Positions 17,610 through 25,414 of a stretch of 44,457 nucleotides of DNA are shown here, piece by piece. The translations under genes and the position numbers were made by a program. Source of the stretch: Bordetella parapertussis (GTDB lineage: Bacteria; Pseudomonadota; Gammaproteobacteria; Burkholderiales; Burkholderiaceae_B); contig CAMDEF010000035.1 in assembly GCA_945895265.1 (NCBI GenBank), positions 1 to 44,457 of the forward strand. Reading direction: 5' to 3'. Each line of letters opens with the position of its first letter. Position 1 is the first letter of the stretch. The notes beneath the pieces were generated by a model, which did no database searches, had not been told where the DNA came from, and was given only the letters and a program-made list of their open reading frames with translations.

Positions 17610-18845
17610 CTAAATGATTCCGGCCTCTTTAAGCTCTTGAATTTGTTGTAGCGATAGGTGTGCGAACCTCTCAAGAATTTCGTGTGTATGCGCACCAGGA
17701 ACTGGGGCAGGCGTGTCATACGAGCTCGGTAATTGCCCAAATTTTATTGGAAACCCGGGCCCCGAGGCACCGATCGCTTGCCCAGACAAGGGGTTGACTA
17801 ACGGCACAATCATCTCTCGCTCGTGCAGTTGTTGCCATTGCAGGACTTCTTCGATGGAGCGAACTAAGCTACACGGCACGCCTACCTGATTTAGAATTGT
17901 GATGACTTCAGTTCGGTTGTATTGGGCAACCCAAGCTCCAACAATTTTGTCTATTTCGTGATTGTTTGAAATTCGCCAACTGGTCTGCAAAAGCTCAGGT
18001 CGTGTGCCTGCAAGTGCTGTTTGGCCCATGACGTCTAACAGGGCAAGCCATTCGCTGTGAGTTGCAGTGCCGATTACCAGCCATCCGTCTTTCGCTTCGT
18101 AAGTATTAAAAGGAGAGAAACGCATAATTCGATTACCCTGCCTTGCTTGCACGCCCAGCGCTTCGTAGCAGTCTATCGGTTCGTCAAACACGAGCGAAAA
18201 CAGGCAATCAGCCATGGCCACGTCAATAGACTGACCTTCTCCTGTTTTTTCTCGATTAAATAACGCAGCGGTGATGCCGTTTGAGGCAAAGATACCAGTG
18301 ATGGCGTCAGACATTGGGGTGGCTGCCTTCGCGGGTGGCCCCTCTGGGTCGCCCGACAGGCTCATCAATCCCACCGCTGCCTGAACCATCAAGTCGTAGG
18401 CTTTTGCGCTCTGATCTGGCCCAGTGGAACCGTAGCCCGTTAGGGCGCAGTAAATAATCCTGGGATTTACTTTTTTGAGCGTCTGATAATCAATCCCCAA
18501 TCTTTTTGCTACGCCGACACTGAAGTTTTCGACAACGACATCTGCGTGAGTCACGAGTTGAAGAAAAATTTCACGACCACGTTCCGACTTCAGGTCGATC
18601 GTAATTGATTTTTTTCCTCGCGCCCGTTTTAAATATGCGAGCCCCATGTCGTGCTCGGTCTGACTAGTAAAAGAGACGCCCGCAGCGCCCGCATAGGGAG
18701 GGGCAAAAGCGATAGGGTCGCCAGTTTTTGGATCATCTATTTTTATAACTTCGGCACCCATTCCAGCCAAGATGAGTGTGCATTGCGGACCCGAAAAAAA
18801 ACGAGTTAAATCCAATACGACAACGCCAGTCAGTATTTTTTTCAT
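17610..18845 (-). CDS. Class III CoA-transferase (CaiB/BaiF family)
   Basis: 411 residues from ATG 18843-18845. It has LDLTRFFSG at 11-19, GAEVIKIDDPKTGDP, the GKKSITIDLKS segment and the catalytic Asp180 in ATPMSDAITGI. It is similar in type to the formyl-CoA:oxalate and succinyl-CoA-dependent transferases, but donor and acceptor cannot be read. The start of the message lies in a 245-base gap shared with the divergent UGSC operon, so both may answer to one regulator. A short open frame in the 5' leader (18852-18941) ends 6 bases before this start. The thioredoxin-reductase-like gene follows 101 bases downstream. Confidence 0.92.
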   Translation of the reverse strand: MKKILTGVVVLDLTRFFSGPQCTLILAGMGAEVIKIDDPKTGDPIAFAPPYAGAAGVSFTSQTEHDMGLAYLKRARGKKSITIDLKSERGREIFLQLVTHADVVVENFSVGVAKRLGIDYQTLKKVNPRIIYCALTGYGSTGPDQSAKAYDLMVQAAVGLMSLSGDPEGPPAKAATPMSDAITGIFASNGITAALFNREKTGEGQSIDVAMADCLFSLVFDEPIDCYEALGVQARQGNRIMRFSPFNTYEAKDGWLVIGTATHSEWLALLDVMGQTALAGTRPELLQTSWRISNNHEIDKIVGAWVAQYNRTEVITILNQVGVPCSLVRSIEEVLQWQQLHEREMIVPLVNPLSGQAIGASGPGFPIKFGQLPSSYDTPAPVPGAHTHEILERFAHLSLQQIQELKEAGII

Positions 18846-19090
18846 ATTTTTCTATAAGAATTCTAACCATTTGTTTGTGATTGCCGTCTTTGACAATTCG
18901 CCTTTGAAGAACGACTCAAACATTTTGTAGCCCTTGCGCATGGCTTGCGTCAAGTTTATCTTTTAGTGAAGCCTATTTAATGCTTGATCAGGGTATAAAT
19001 TAGCTTAAACTAAATAGTCATTTGGTCAGTTAAAAAACCTAGAAGCTGAATGATTTGGCCGCCTTATTCATACAATATTAAAGAGACGAT

Positions 19091-20131
19091 ATGGGCCCTT
19101 CTGGATTCATCAGTGCAACGTACGAGGTGCAGGATGCGCTTGAGGCAAATGAGCTGTTTCAGCGTAACGGCTGGACTGACGGTTTGCCGATTATCGCACC
19201 GACCGAACGGGCTGTTTCACAATTTTTGGATGTCGTTCGGTTAAAGCCTGCCGATCTAATCGGCGTTGAGCCTGTTCGTCGTCGCGCGATTACGGCAGAG
19301 AAGGTGGCGATTGCTGCAGTGATGGCTGGCTGTCTTCCAGAATATATGCCAGTGATTGTGGCGGTTATTCAAGCGATGTGTAAACCTGAATTTGGCATGC
19401 ATGGCTGCACCGCCAGCACTGGTGGAAGCGCGCCTATGTTGATTGTAAATGGGCCGATTCGGACGCAATTAGGCATGAACAGCTCGCATAATGCGTTGGC
19501 AAATGCGAGTCGAGCTAACGCCACGATCGGTCGTACAGTCAGATTATTTTTGCTCAATGTCTTGGGTGGTTATCCTGGTCAGTTAGATCGCTCTACCTTG
19601 GGACATCCGGGTAAGTTCACGTTTTGCGTTGCGGAAGATGAAGAAGATAATACGTGGCTGCCGCTTTCGATAGAAAGGGGGCTCGCCACGGGCGAGTCCT
19701 GCGTGACGGTCTTGGCCGTTGAGTCGCCTCATCAAATCATGAATGAGTGGACACAAGATCCCAAAGAAATATTAGACACTTATGCAGCGGCTATTCGCTC
19801 AAATATGTTGACCTATTCGATCTGGGAGGGCAATTATGCGATGGTTATTGCCAAACAACATCGGCAACTTTTTATTGCGGCGGGTTGGGACAAGCGTATG
19901 ATTCGAGAGTACATATACGAGGTAGCGCAGGTTGCTCGTAAGGAATGGCGCACTGTTGGTAAGGCCGCCGTGGCCGGCAGAAAAGACGAAAACCGAATGT
20001 ATCACGCGTTGCGCTCGCCGGATGATTTGTTGGTGGTTGCTGCGGGTGGACCTGCGGGGGGATTTGGTGTGATTGCTCCCCCTTGGTATGGCAAGAAATC
20101 GCTTGCTGTGACTCAGAAAATAGAAGTTTAA
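19091..20131 (+). CDS. Conserved protein encoded with the UGSC selenoprotein, function unknown
   Basis: 346 residues; AAAGAGACG lies before the ATG. No signal peptide or transmembrane segment is visible, so it is probably cytosolic. It contains a GWTDGLPIIAPT motif (27-38), a central segment with MAGCLPEYMPVIVA, MHGCTASTGGSAPMLIVNGP and GHPGKFTFCVAEDEE, and cysteines at 81, 97, 106 and 179. I associate this pattern with proteins often found beside UGSC proteins, though I cannot name a reaction. It ends 23 bases before the selenoprotein start and is surely co-transcribed. Its rich Gly/Asn/Ser motifs look like an enzyme active site; the selenoprotein could be its redox partner or second subunit. 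Confidence 0.85.
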   Translation: MGPSGFISATYEVQDALEANELFQRNGWTDGLPIIAPTERAVSQFLDVVRLKPADLIGVEPVRRRAITAEKVAIAAVMAGCLPEYMPVIVAVIQAMCKPEFGMHGCTASTGGSAPMLIVNGPIRTQLGMNSSHNALANASRANATIGRTVRLFLLNVLGGYPGQLDRSTLGHPGKFTFCVAEDEEDNTWLPLSIERGLATGESCVTVLAVESPHQIMNEWTQDPKEILDTYAAAIRSNMLTYSIWEGNYAMVIAKQHRQLFIAAGWDKRMIREYIYEVAQVARKEWRTVGKAAVAGRKDENRMYHALRSPDDLLVVAAGGPAGGFGVIAPPWYGKKSLAVTQKIEV

Positions 20132-20154
20132 TTGGGTTTTAACGGAGAACTGGG

Positions 20155-20685
20155 ATGACAATAATCGTATTAGATCCGCGCTTGAGTGCAGAGGGCGAAG
20201 CACTTCGACTGGCGCCTGCCGCCAGATCCCTGGAGGGGGCAGTGATTGGCATGATCGATAATGCAAAAATCGGGACCGAAAGGTACTTTGATTTTCTCGC
20301 AGAAATTTTGACTAAAGAGTACGGCGTGCGTGAATTTATTCGAGGCCGCAAACCTGATGCGACCCGCCCAGTCACTCCAGAGATGTTGGCCTCGATGAGT
20401 GGGGCAGATGCGATTCTTTCTGCCATAGGCGACTGAGGGAGCTGCTCCTCGTGCAGTTTGCACGATGCGATTGCGGCCGAGCGCTTGGGCATTCCTGCTG
20501 TTGGGATTATGACCGATCGTTTTGAAAGAAGTGCGAAGATTGTGGCCGATATGAATGGTTTGCCAGACTACCCATTTATCATGTTGACACACCCTGTCGC
20601 AAATAATAGTGATGAAGTTCTTAAGCAAAAGGCAGTCGATTCTGCCAAGCAGATCGTTGAATTATTAACGCAGCGACCCGCTTGA
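20155..20685 (+). CDS. UGSC-family selenoprotein (in-frame TGA read as selenocysteine)
   Basis: One continuous 176-residue frame interrupted only by TGA at 20434-20436, which would encode selenocysteine 94. Reading through gives the motif U94-G-S-C97-S-S-C100 followed by SLHDAIAAERLGIPAVGI, matching what I know of UGSC-family proteins, in which Sec or Cys occupies this position. The N-terminal half has VLDPR and AVIGMIDNAKIG, and the C-terminal half LTHPVA, so conserved family sequence lies on both sides of the TGA. GGAG sits 7 bases before the ATG. A bacterial SECIS hairpin follows the TGA immediately, and a strong terminator follows the gene. Molecular function is unknown; the UxxC pair indicates redox chemistry. 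Simple gene finding would split it at the TGA. Confidence 0.92.
20434..20465 (+). promoter_or_regulatory. Bacterial SECIS element directing Sec insertion
   Basis: Counting the U of UGA as 1, a perfect 6-bp stem UCGUGC/GCACGA (bases 16-21 and 27-32; 20449-20454 and 20460-20465) closes a five-base loop AGUUU. The loop G and U fall at bases 23 and 24, the positions of the SelB-contacting G23 and U24 in the E. coli fdhF element (from memory). The loop starts 18 bases after the UGA, within the usual bacterial range, and has G in its second position. The bulged U17 of fdhF has no obvious equivalent here. Confidence 0.88.
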
Positions 20686-20700
20686 GGTAAATTCTTCAGT

Positions 20701-20731
20701 GAAAATGGGGCGCTGTTGTCGCCCCATTTTC
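20701..20731. terminator. Bidirectional rho-independent terminator
   Basis: A perfect 12-bp inverted repeat: GAAAATGGGGCG (20701-20712) and its complement (20720-20731) around a 7-base loop. The stem ends in AAAA/TTTT, so a U-run forms in transcripts of both strands. It lies between the convergent selenoprotein gene (ends 20685) and Bug-protein gene (ends 20751) and should terminate both. Confidence 0.9.
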
Positions 20732-20750
20732 TATTGTGCGCAGTGACTTA

Positions 20751-21737
20751 TTATTCGAGCTGTTGTACGCCAGAATCTTTAACCACCTTTGTCCATTTTT
20801 TTGTTTCTGATTGAATGTACGAGGCAAACCATTCAGGTGAACTGCTTTTTAATTCAGCGCCAATCAGCTTGTCTTTAAAGCCAGGCTCAGCGATGATTTT
20901 TACGACGGCTTTGTTCAGCTCGGTGATGATGCCTTTCGGTGTGCCTGCCGGAGCGAGTAGCCCAGCCCAACCGACTGCTTCAAAACCCGAAAATCCAGCC
21001 TGTTCGACGGTGGGTAAATCGGGTAGCGCGCTCGCTCGCGTTAAGCTGCCCACGGCCATGGCTTTCAGTCTGTCGGCTTTTAAATACGGAATAATTAACG
21101 GACCTGTTTCAAACATCACTGAAGTCCGCCCACCTAAAAGATCAGTGACGGCTGCCGGCGAACTTTTATACGGGATATGAGACATGTTGACTCCCGCGGT
21201 GGCCATAAAGAGTTCCATCGATAGGTGGTTGCTCGCACCACTGCCTGCCGTACCAAAGTTCACCTTGCCCGGGTGAGCTTTTAAATAGGTGATTAATTCT
21301 TGAATATTTTTCGCAGGTAACTCAGGATTCACGACTAAGAAAAATGGCACGATCAATGTTAACGAGATCGGCTCAAAATTCTTGACTGGGTCATAAGGCA
21401 GTTTTTTATAAAGCGATGGATTGACAGCCAGACTTCCCGAGGAACCCATGAACAGCGTATAGCCATCCGCTGGCGCTTTGGCTGCGAGCTCGGTGCCGAT
21501 AATACTCGCAGCCCCTGGTCGATTTTCGACATAAAAGCTTTGGCCATACATTTCGGTTAAGCCCGCTGCGATCAAGCGAGTGGCCTGATCGGTTGCTTGT
21601 CCTGCCTGAAACGCAACAATGATTTTTACCGGTCGATTTGGATATTTGTCCTGAGCGAACGCTTGATTTGAAAATTGCACTAGGCAGAGACCTAGCCCAT
21701 TCAAAAATAGTAATATTTTTACGACGCTTCTAAGCAT
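20751..21737 (-). CDS. Bug/TctC-family substrate-binding protein
   Basis: 328 residues; CGGAGA precedes the ATG. An N-terminal signal peptide of about 28 residues ends at QAFAQD. Hallmarks are YPNRPVKIIVAFQAGQATDQ (the usual PGG turn is AGQ), PGAASIIGTELA and PADGYTLFMG. Periplasmic carboxylate receptor; no TctA/TctB genes occur in the window. It lies 135 bases after the MmgE/PrpD gene on the same strand, so it may be the last gene of the CoA-transferase/MmgE group or have its own promoter. The terminator at 20701-20731 ends its message. Confidence 0.92.
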   Translation of the reverse strand: MLRSVVKILLFLNGLGLCLVQFSNQAFAQDKYPNRPVKIIVAFQAGQATDQATRLIAAGLTEMYGQSFYVENRPGAASIIGTELAAKAPADGYTLFMGSSGSLAVNPSLYKKLPYDPVKNFEPISLTLIVPFFLVVNPELPAKNIQELITYLKAHPGKVNFGTAGSGASNHLSMELFMATAGVNMSHIPYKSSPAAVTDLLGGRTSVMFETGPLIIPYLKADRLKAMAVGSLTRASALPDLPTVEQAGFSGFEAVGWAGLLAPAGTPKGIITELNKAVVKIIAEPGFKDKLIGAELKSSSPEWFASYIQSETKKWTKVVKDSGVQQLE

Positions 21738-21872
21738 GAGTTGTCTCCGAGTGTCTTGCGACTATGTTGTGTCGCTTAGATTTTACGTTAGCCTATTTAA
21801 GGACCCGGTACCGCAAAGACTACATTCCGCACCGTTAGTTTGGCGTGGGGCCTATTGAAAAAAGTTTCAGCG

Positions 21873-23246
21873 CTATGTCAACTTCGGTAGAGCCATAGCC
21901 GGGAGTGCTGCGAGAATTTTCTCAAGCTTGTTTAAGTGGTTAGGCTGTTCAAAATTCTTAAGAATCTCAAACAGCTCAAGCGTCTGAGAACCAAGCGTTG
22001 GCTCAACCAAGGGCTTGAACTTTTCGTACATGTCGGTCCAGGTCATCGGATTATCTGGGTGTCCCTTGGCGATCAAGGTTTGGTCTGCAGTGACTGAGCC
22101 GTCGCTACATTTAATCAACAACGATGCTGCTGTTTCAGCGAGCGCAGGGTCGGGCACCAGTGTGACCTTTGAGGCTAAGCTGAGTAACGCAGGATCGCGT
22201 AAGCGCTCAAGCGAGAAGTCATCGCGTGACGCGGTGTAACCCGATAAGCCCAATGCAATCACAAACGCAGTGCTGAACTTTCCTTCTAGGGGTGAGGTGA
22301 GCTCGGTTTTTCCGGCCAACTTGATTGTCAAGGGATGGACTCGTGCTTCGATACTGACGATGTTTTTGCCGCGCAGTTTGTCACGTAGGATACGCGCTGA
22401 ATCAACAGCGGCATGAGTCAGTAAACAACAGGCATACGGCTTAAAGCCATTGCGAAGTAGCTCCCAGCGGTCTGTTTCAAAGACCTTAGGCACGGTTGCC
22501 TGATCGCGCACCAGTGCCTGGCCAAGCCCTGCGTTCTGTTCGAGCAACAAGGTCGAGCCACTAAAACCGGCCTGAGCCATTTGGGCTGCCAACATCCCGT
22601 TCAGTGCAGCTTTCCCTGCGTGAAACGGTTTGGCCATCGTGCCAAACGAGGCAGTGAGCCCACCCGTTTGTGTGGCAGCTGCGCCCAAGGCACGTTCAAC
22701 TGCCGAAGCATCAAGCTTGAGCAAAGACGCGCTTGCAGCCGCAGCTGCCAAGCAACCAAAGACACCCGTTGAGTGCCAACCATTGTGACTGACGACAATC
22801 CCAAAACCGTCTGCGCCGAGTTGAGCGCCAACCTCAAAACCAGCAATGAAGGCTGTGAGCATCTCGTGTTCAGAGGCTTGCCGGTCCATGCCAAGCGCTA
22901 AGACTGCCGCCCAGGTTGGGCCGCTTAAGTGAGCGACCGAAGAGCCATGTGTATCGTCAAAATCCAGACAATGGGCTAGCGTGCCATTAGCCAGAGCGGC
23001 ACCGATCGGTGCACAGGTGCCCCCGAGTAGTAATCGTGAACGACCCTGCGTTTGCCATGAGTTCACCACGTGATGCATCGCTTGGGCAGCAGGTTCTTGA
23101 CGCGCGCCCAGGGCCACGCCGACCCAGTCAGTCAGACATTTTTTGGCGGCATCAGTGACTTCGGGCGTGGCACTCAACGGGCGAGTGAGCATATTTGCCA
23201 CAAAGTGACCAGCACGTGACGAATTATTTTGGGTAGTGGTGTTCAC
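21873..23246 (-). CDS. MmgE/PrpD family protein
   Basis: 457 residues beginning with GTG (23244-23246), preceded by AGGAG at good spacing and overlapping the upstream CoA-transferase stop as GTGA. The family includes 2-methylcitrate dehydratase and cis-aconitate decarboxylase; many members act on other tricarboxylic or hydroxy acids. The conserved CLDFDDTHGSS segment (near 93-103) and SHNGWHSTGVFGCLAAAAA are visible. Next genes are a CoA-transferase upstream and a carboxylate-binding protein downstream, suggesting that the dehydration product or its precursor is converted to a CoA ester. A second, only distantly similar member lies at 34312-35688. Confidence 0.92.
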   Translation of the reverse strand: MNTTTQNNSSRAGHFVANMLTRPLSATPEVTDAAKKCLTDWVGVALGARQEPAAQAMHHVVNSWQTQGRSRLLLGGTCAPIGAALANGTLAHCLDFDDTHGSSVAHLSGPTWAAVLALGMDRQASEHEMLTAFIAGFEVGAQLGADGFGIVVSHNGWHSTGVFGCLAAAAASASLLKLDASAVERALGAAATQTGGLTASFGTMAKPFHAGKAALNGMLAAQMAQAGFSGSTLLLEQNAGLGQALVRDQATVPKVFETDRWELLRNGFKPYACCLLTHAAVDSARILRDKLRGKNIVSIEARVHPLTIKLAGKTELTSPLEGKFSTAFVIALGLSGYTASRDDFSLERLRDPALLSLASKVTLVPDPALAETAASLLIKCSDGSVTADQTLIAKGHPDNPMTWTDMYEKFKPLVEPTLGSQTLELFEILKNFEQPNHLNKLEKILAALPAMALPKLT

Positions 23247-24475
23247 GCGATCGCTCCTAGTTTTGACAGGGTAGACAGTTGCTCTGCAGAGTAACCAAGT
23301 TCGCTGAGGATGTCTTGTGTATTACCGCCCAGAGTTGGCGCAGATCGTTGCTTGGTATCGACCAAACCTGAGTGCTTAAGCGGGTTACCAATTTGTGCGA
23401 TGGTCCCTTGCACGGGGTGCTCAGCATACTCAAGCATTTCGCGTGCTGCTGTGTGTGGTGAGTTCAGCGCCTCGTCGGGTGTCAGCACGGGGCACACTGG
23501 AATATCTAGGGCTTCCATTTTTTGACTGATTTCATCTCGACTATGTGCCATGCAATAGGCCGCGACTGCAGCCCGATACTGTTTGCCTCGCTCTCCGTGG
23601 TCAGACAAACGCTCGCTTGGTTGCTCTTGCTGTGCGGCAAGAGACGGCTGACCAATAGCTTCGCAAAAACGTCGCCACAATTTGGGTTCTAGCAGACTGA
23701 CCGCGATCCATTTGTGATCACCCGTTGGGTAGACGGTATAGCGTGGACTGCGTCCCCAGACCTGAGCCATGGGTGTCCCAGTGGCTCCGCTTGCGCGCCC
23801 GAGCGCACCAGTCATGACGATATTACTCATGCTCATCAGGCTATCAAACATGCCCAGATCGATATAACAGCCTTGTCCGTCGTGGTCGCGCCGACGCAGC
23901 GCAGCCAGTATGCCAATGCATGCCACAGCACCCGCAGCATAATCGGCTGATTGAAAACTTGGCACTTGGCAATTGTCTTCAAGGGTGCGTTCGGTGACTC
24001 CAAGCATCCCTGCCGAAGCCTGAATAACCAGATCGTGTCCAGGTGAAAGCGCAAGAGGCCCTGTTTGCCCAAACCCGGTAATCGAACAATAGATCACGTT
24101 CGGATTGATTTTCTTGACAGTCTCGTAATCGATACCAAGTCTGGCTGCGACTCCAACGCTGAAGGACTCGATCACAATATCGGCCGTTTGTAGTAAACGC
24201 AACACGACTTCGTGTCCCTTGTCGTGTTGAAGGTCAATGACGATACTGCGCTTGTTTCGATTAACGCTATTGAAGTACACACTACTGTCTGTCAGTAAGG
24301 GGGGATTATGACGGCTGGGATCGCCTGTGATTGGTGCTTCGATCTTGATGATGTCTGCGCCTAGATCACCTAACATCTGCGTGCACCAGGGTCCCGGTAA
24401 TAGTCGACTGAGATCGACCACTTTAATATTTTGTAAGGCAAGTGTTTGGCTTTGATTATTCTGACTTGAATGCAT
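23243..24475 (-). CDS. Class III CoA-transferase (CaiB/BaiF family)
   Basis: 410 residues from ATG 24473-24475, preceded by AAGAGAA. The frame continues upstream to 24619, but that part crosses the promoter region of the divergent SDR gene and lacks similarity. It shows VVDLSRLLPGPW at 19-30, LGADIIKIEAPITGDP, NRNKRSIVIDLQ and the catalytic Asp178 in QSADYAAGAV. The stop overlaps the GTG of the MmgE/PrpD gene, indicating coupled translation. It faces the SDR/acyl-CoA dehydrogenase operon across a 143-base shared region. Donor and acceptor are unknown. Confidence 0.92.
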   Translation of the reverse strand: MHSSQNNQSQTLALQNIKVVDLSRLLPGPWCTQMLGDLGADIIKIEAPITGDPSRHNPPLLTDSSVYFNSVNRNKRSIVIDLQHDKGHEVVLRLLQTADIVIESFSVGVAARLGIDYETVKKINPNVIYCSITGFGQTGPLALSPGHDLVIQASAGMLGVTERTLEDNCQVPSFQSADYAAGAVACIGILAALRRRDHDGQGCYIDLGMFDSLMSMSNIVMTGALGRASGATGTPMAQVWGRSPRYTVYPTGDHKWIAVSLLEPKLWRRFCEAIGQPSLAAQQEQPSERLSDHGERGKQYRAAVAAYCMAHSRDEISQKMEALDIPVCPVLTPDEALNSPHTAAREMLEYAEHPVQGTIAQIGNPLKHSGLVDTKQRSAPTLGGNTQDILSELGYSAEQLSTLSKLGAIA

Positions 24476-24618
24476 TGGATTCTCTTTGCCCCGTGTTGTT
24501 GCGTCGAATGCGCTACGTCTAGTATTATTAGTACACAGTTTAAAGAAAAATACCAACGCGTTTGCGATTTGGTACAAAATGATCGGGCTTTGTGCGCGAT
24601 GACGGATCAGGGACAACA

Positions 24619-25404
24619 ATGGATTATCAATTATCGGGTAAAACGGCTTTGATTGTGGGCGGCGCGACAGGGATCGGCTTTGCGAGCGCGCAGTTGATGT
24701 GCCAAGAGGGTATGCAGGTCGCTGTTGCCGATATCAACGCCGTGGCGGCGAGCGCGGCTGCAGAGCGGCTGCGAGCGCTTGGCTTCAACGCACTTGGTGT
24801 ACCGGTCGACGTGACAGACCTGGCTCAAGTTTTTGCAATGGTACAAAATGTTGAGGATAATTTGGGGCCAATTGATGTACTGGTAAATAGCGCTGCCGTC
24901 TTAGACGATAAACTTTTTTTAGAATCGTCGCCGGCCGATTGGGACAAAATGCTGAAAGTGTGTCTCTACGGCCCGATGAACGTCCTGCATGCGGTGCTCC
25001 CTGGAATGGTCGAACGGCATTTCGGGCGTGTCATCTGTTTGGCCTCTGACGCTGCGCGTGTTGGTCAGGCCCGCCTGTCTTATTATGCCGCGGCCAAAGG
25101 GGGGGTTGTGGCGTTAATTAAATCGATTGCGCAAGAGGTTGGGCCGAGTGGCGTCACCCTAAACATCGTCTCACCGGGTGCGACGAACACTGAATTGCGA
25201 CAAAAGCGCGAAGAGGGCCTCAAATCCTCGATGGGCGACGAGAAATATGCCAGACGTGTACAGACGGTTCTTAAAATGTATCCAACACGGCGTATCGGTG
25301 AGCCCGATGATATAGCCTCTGCAATTTTGTACTTGGCTAGTGCCCGCGCGTCTTGGGTCACTGGGCAAGTGATGAGTGTTAACGGTGGCTTTGTCATGCC
25401 CTAA
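24619..25404 (+). CDS. Short-chain dehydrogenase/reductase (SDR)
   Basis: 261 residues from ATG 24619 with AGGGA six bases upstream; a GTG nine codons earlier is less likely. Rossmann motif GGATGIG (14-20), SAAV in place of the usual NNAG (N90-S-A-A), catalytic Ser143, Tyr156 and Lys160 in SYYAAAKGG, and a C-terminal VNGGFVMP. Cytosolic NAD(P)-dependent oxidation or reduction of a hydroxyl/keto group, possibly on an acyl-CoA. It is followed after 10 bases by an acyl-CoA dehydrogenase and then two double CoA-transferases, so it belongs to a CoA-thioester pathway. Confidence 0.92.
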   Translation: MDYQLSGKTALIVGGATGIGFASAQLMCQEGMQVAVADINAVAASAAAERLRALGFNALGVPVDVTDLAQVFAMVQNVEDNLGPIDVLVNSAAVLDDKLFLESSPADWDKMLKVCLYGPMNVLHAVLPGMVERHFGRVICLASDAARVGQARLSYYAAAKGGVVALIKSIAQEVGPSGVTLNIVSPGATNTELRQKREEGLKSSMGDEKYARRVQTVLKMYPTRRIGEPDDIASAILYLASARASWVTGQVMSVNGGFVMP

Positions 25405-25414
25405 GGAGCAAGTG

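Noticed and set aside
18890..18895. TTGACA box as a -35 element for the UGSC operon.
   Set aside because: No acceptable -10 lies 16-18 bases downstream on the plus strand.
19000..19013. TTAG-N6-CTAA inverted repeat upstream of the UGSC operon as an operator.
   Set aside because: Arms of only four bases in AT-rich DNA are expected by chance; no regulator gene is adjacent.
20434..20436. TGA at the end of the first half of the selenoprotein frame read as an ordinary stop or pseudogene mutation.
   Set aside because: The downstream frame is in register, the motif becomes U-G-S-C, and a SECIS hairpin with properly placed loop G-U follows. A random nonsense mutation would not produce all three.
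20458..20685. Separate small gene starting near 20458.
   Set aside because: It is the C-terminal half of the selenoprotein; its first codons lie in the SECIS loop and it has no ribosome site.
24476..24619. 48-residue N-terminal extension of the CoA-transferase at 23243.
   Set aside because: It crosses the shared divergent promoter region and the start of the SDR gene and does not resemble the family.
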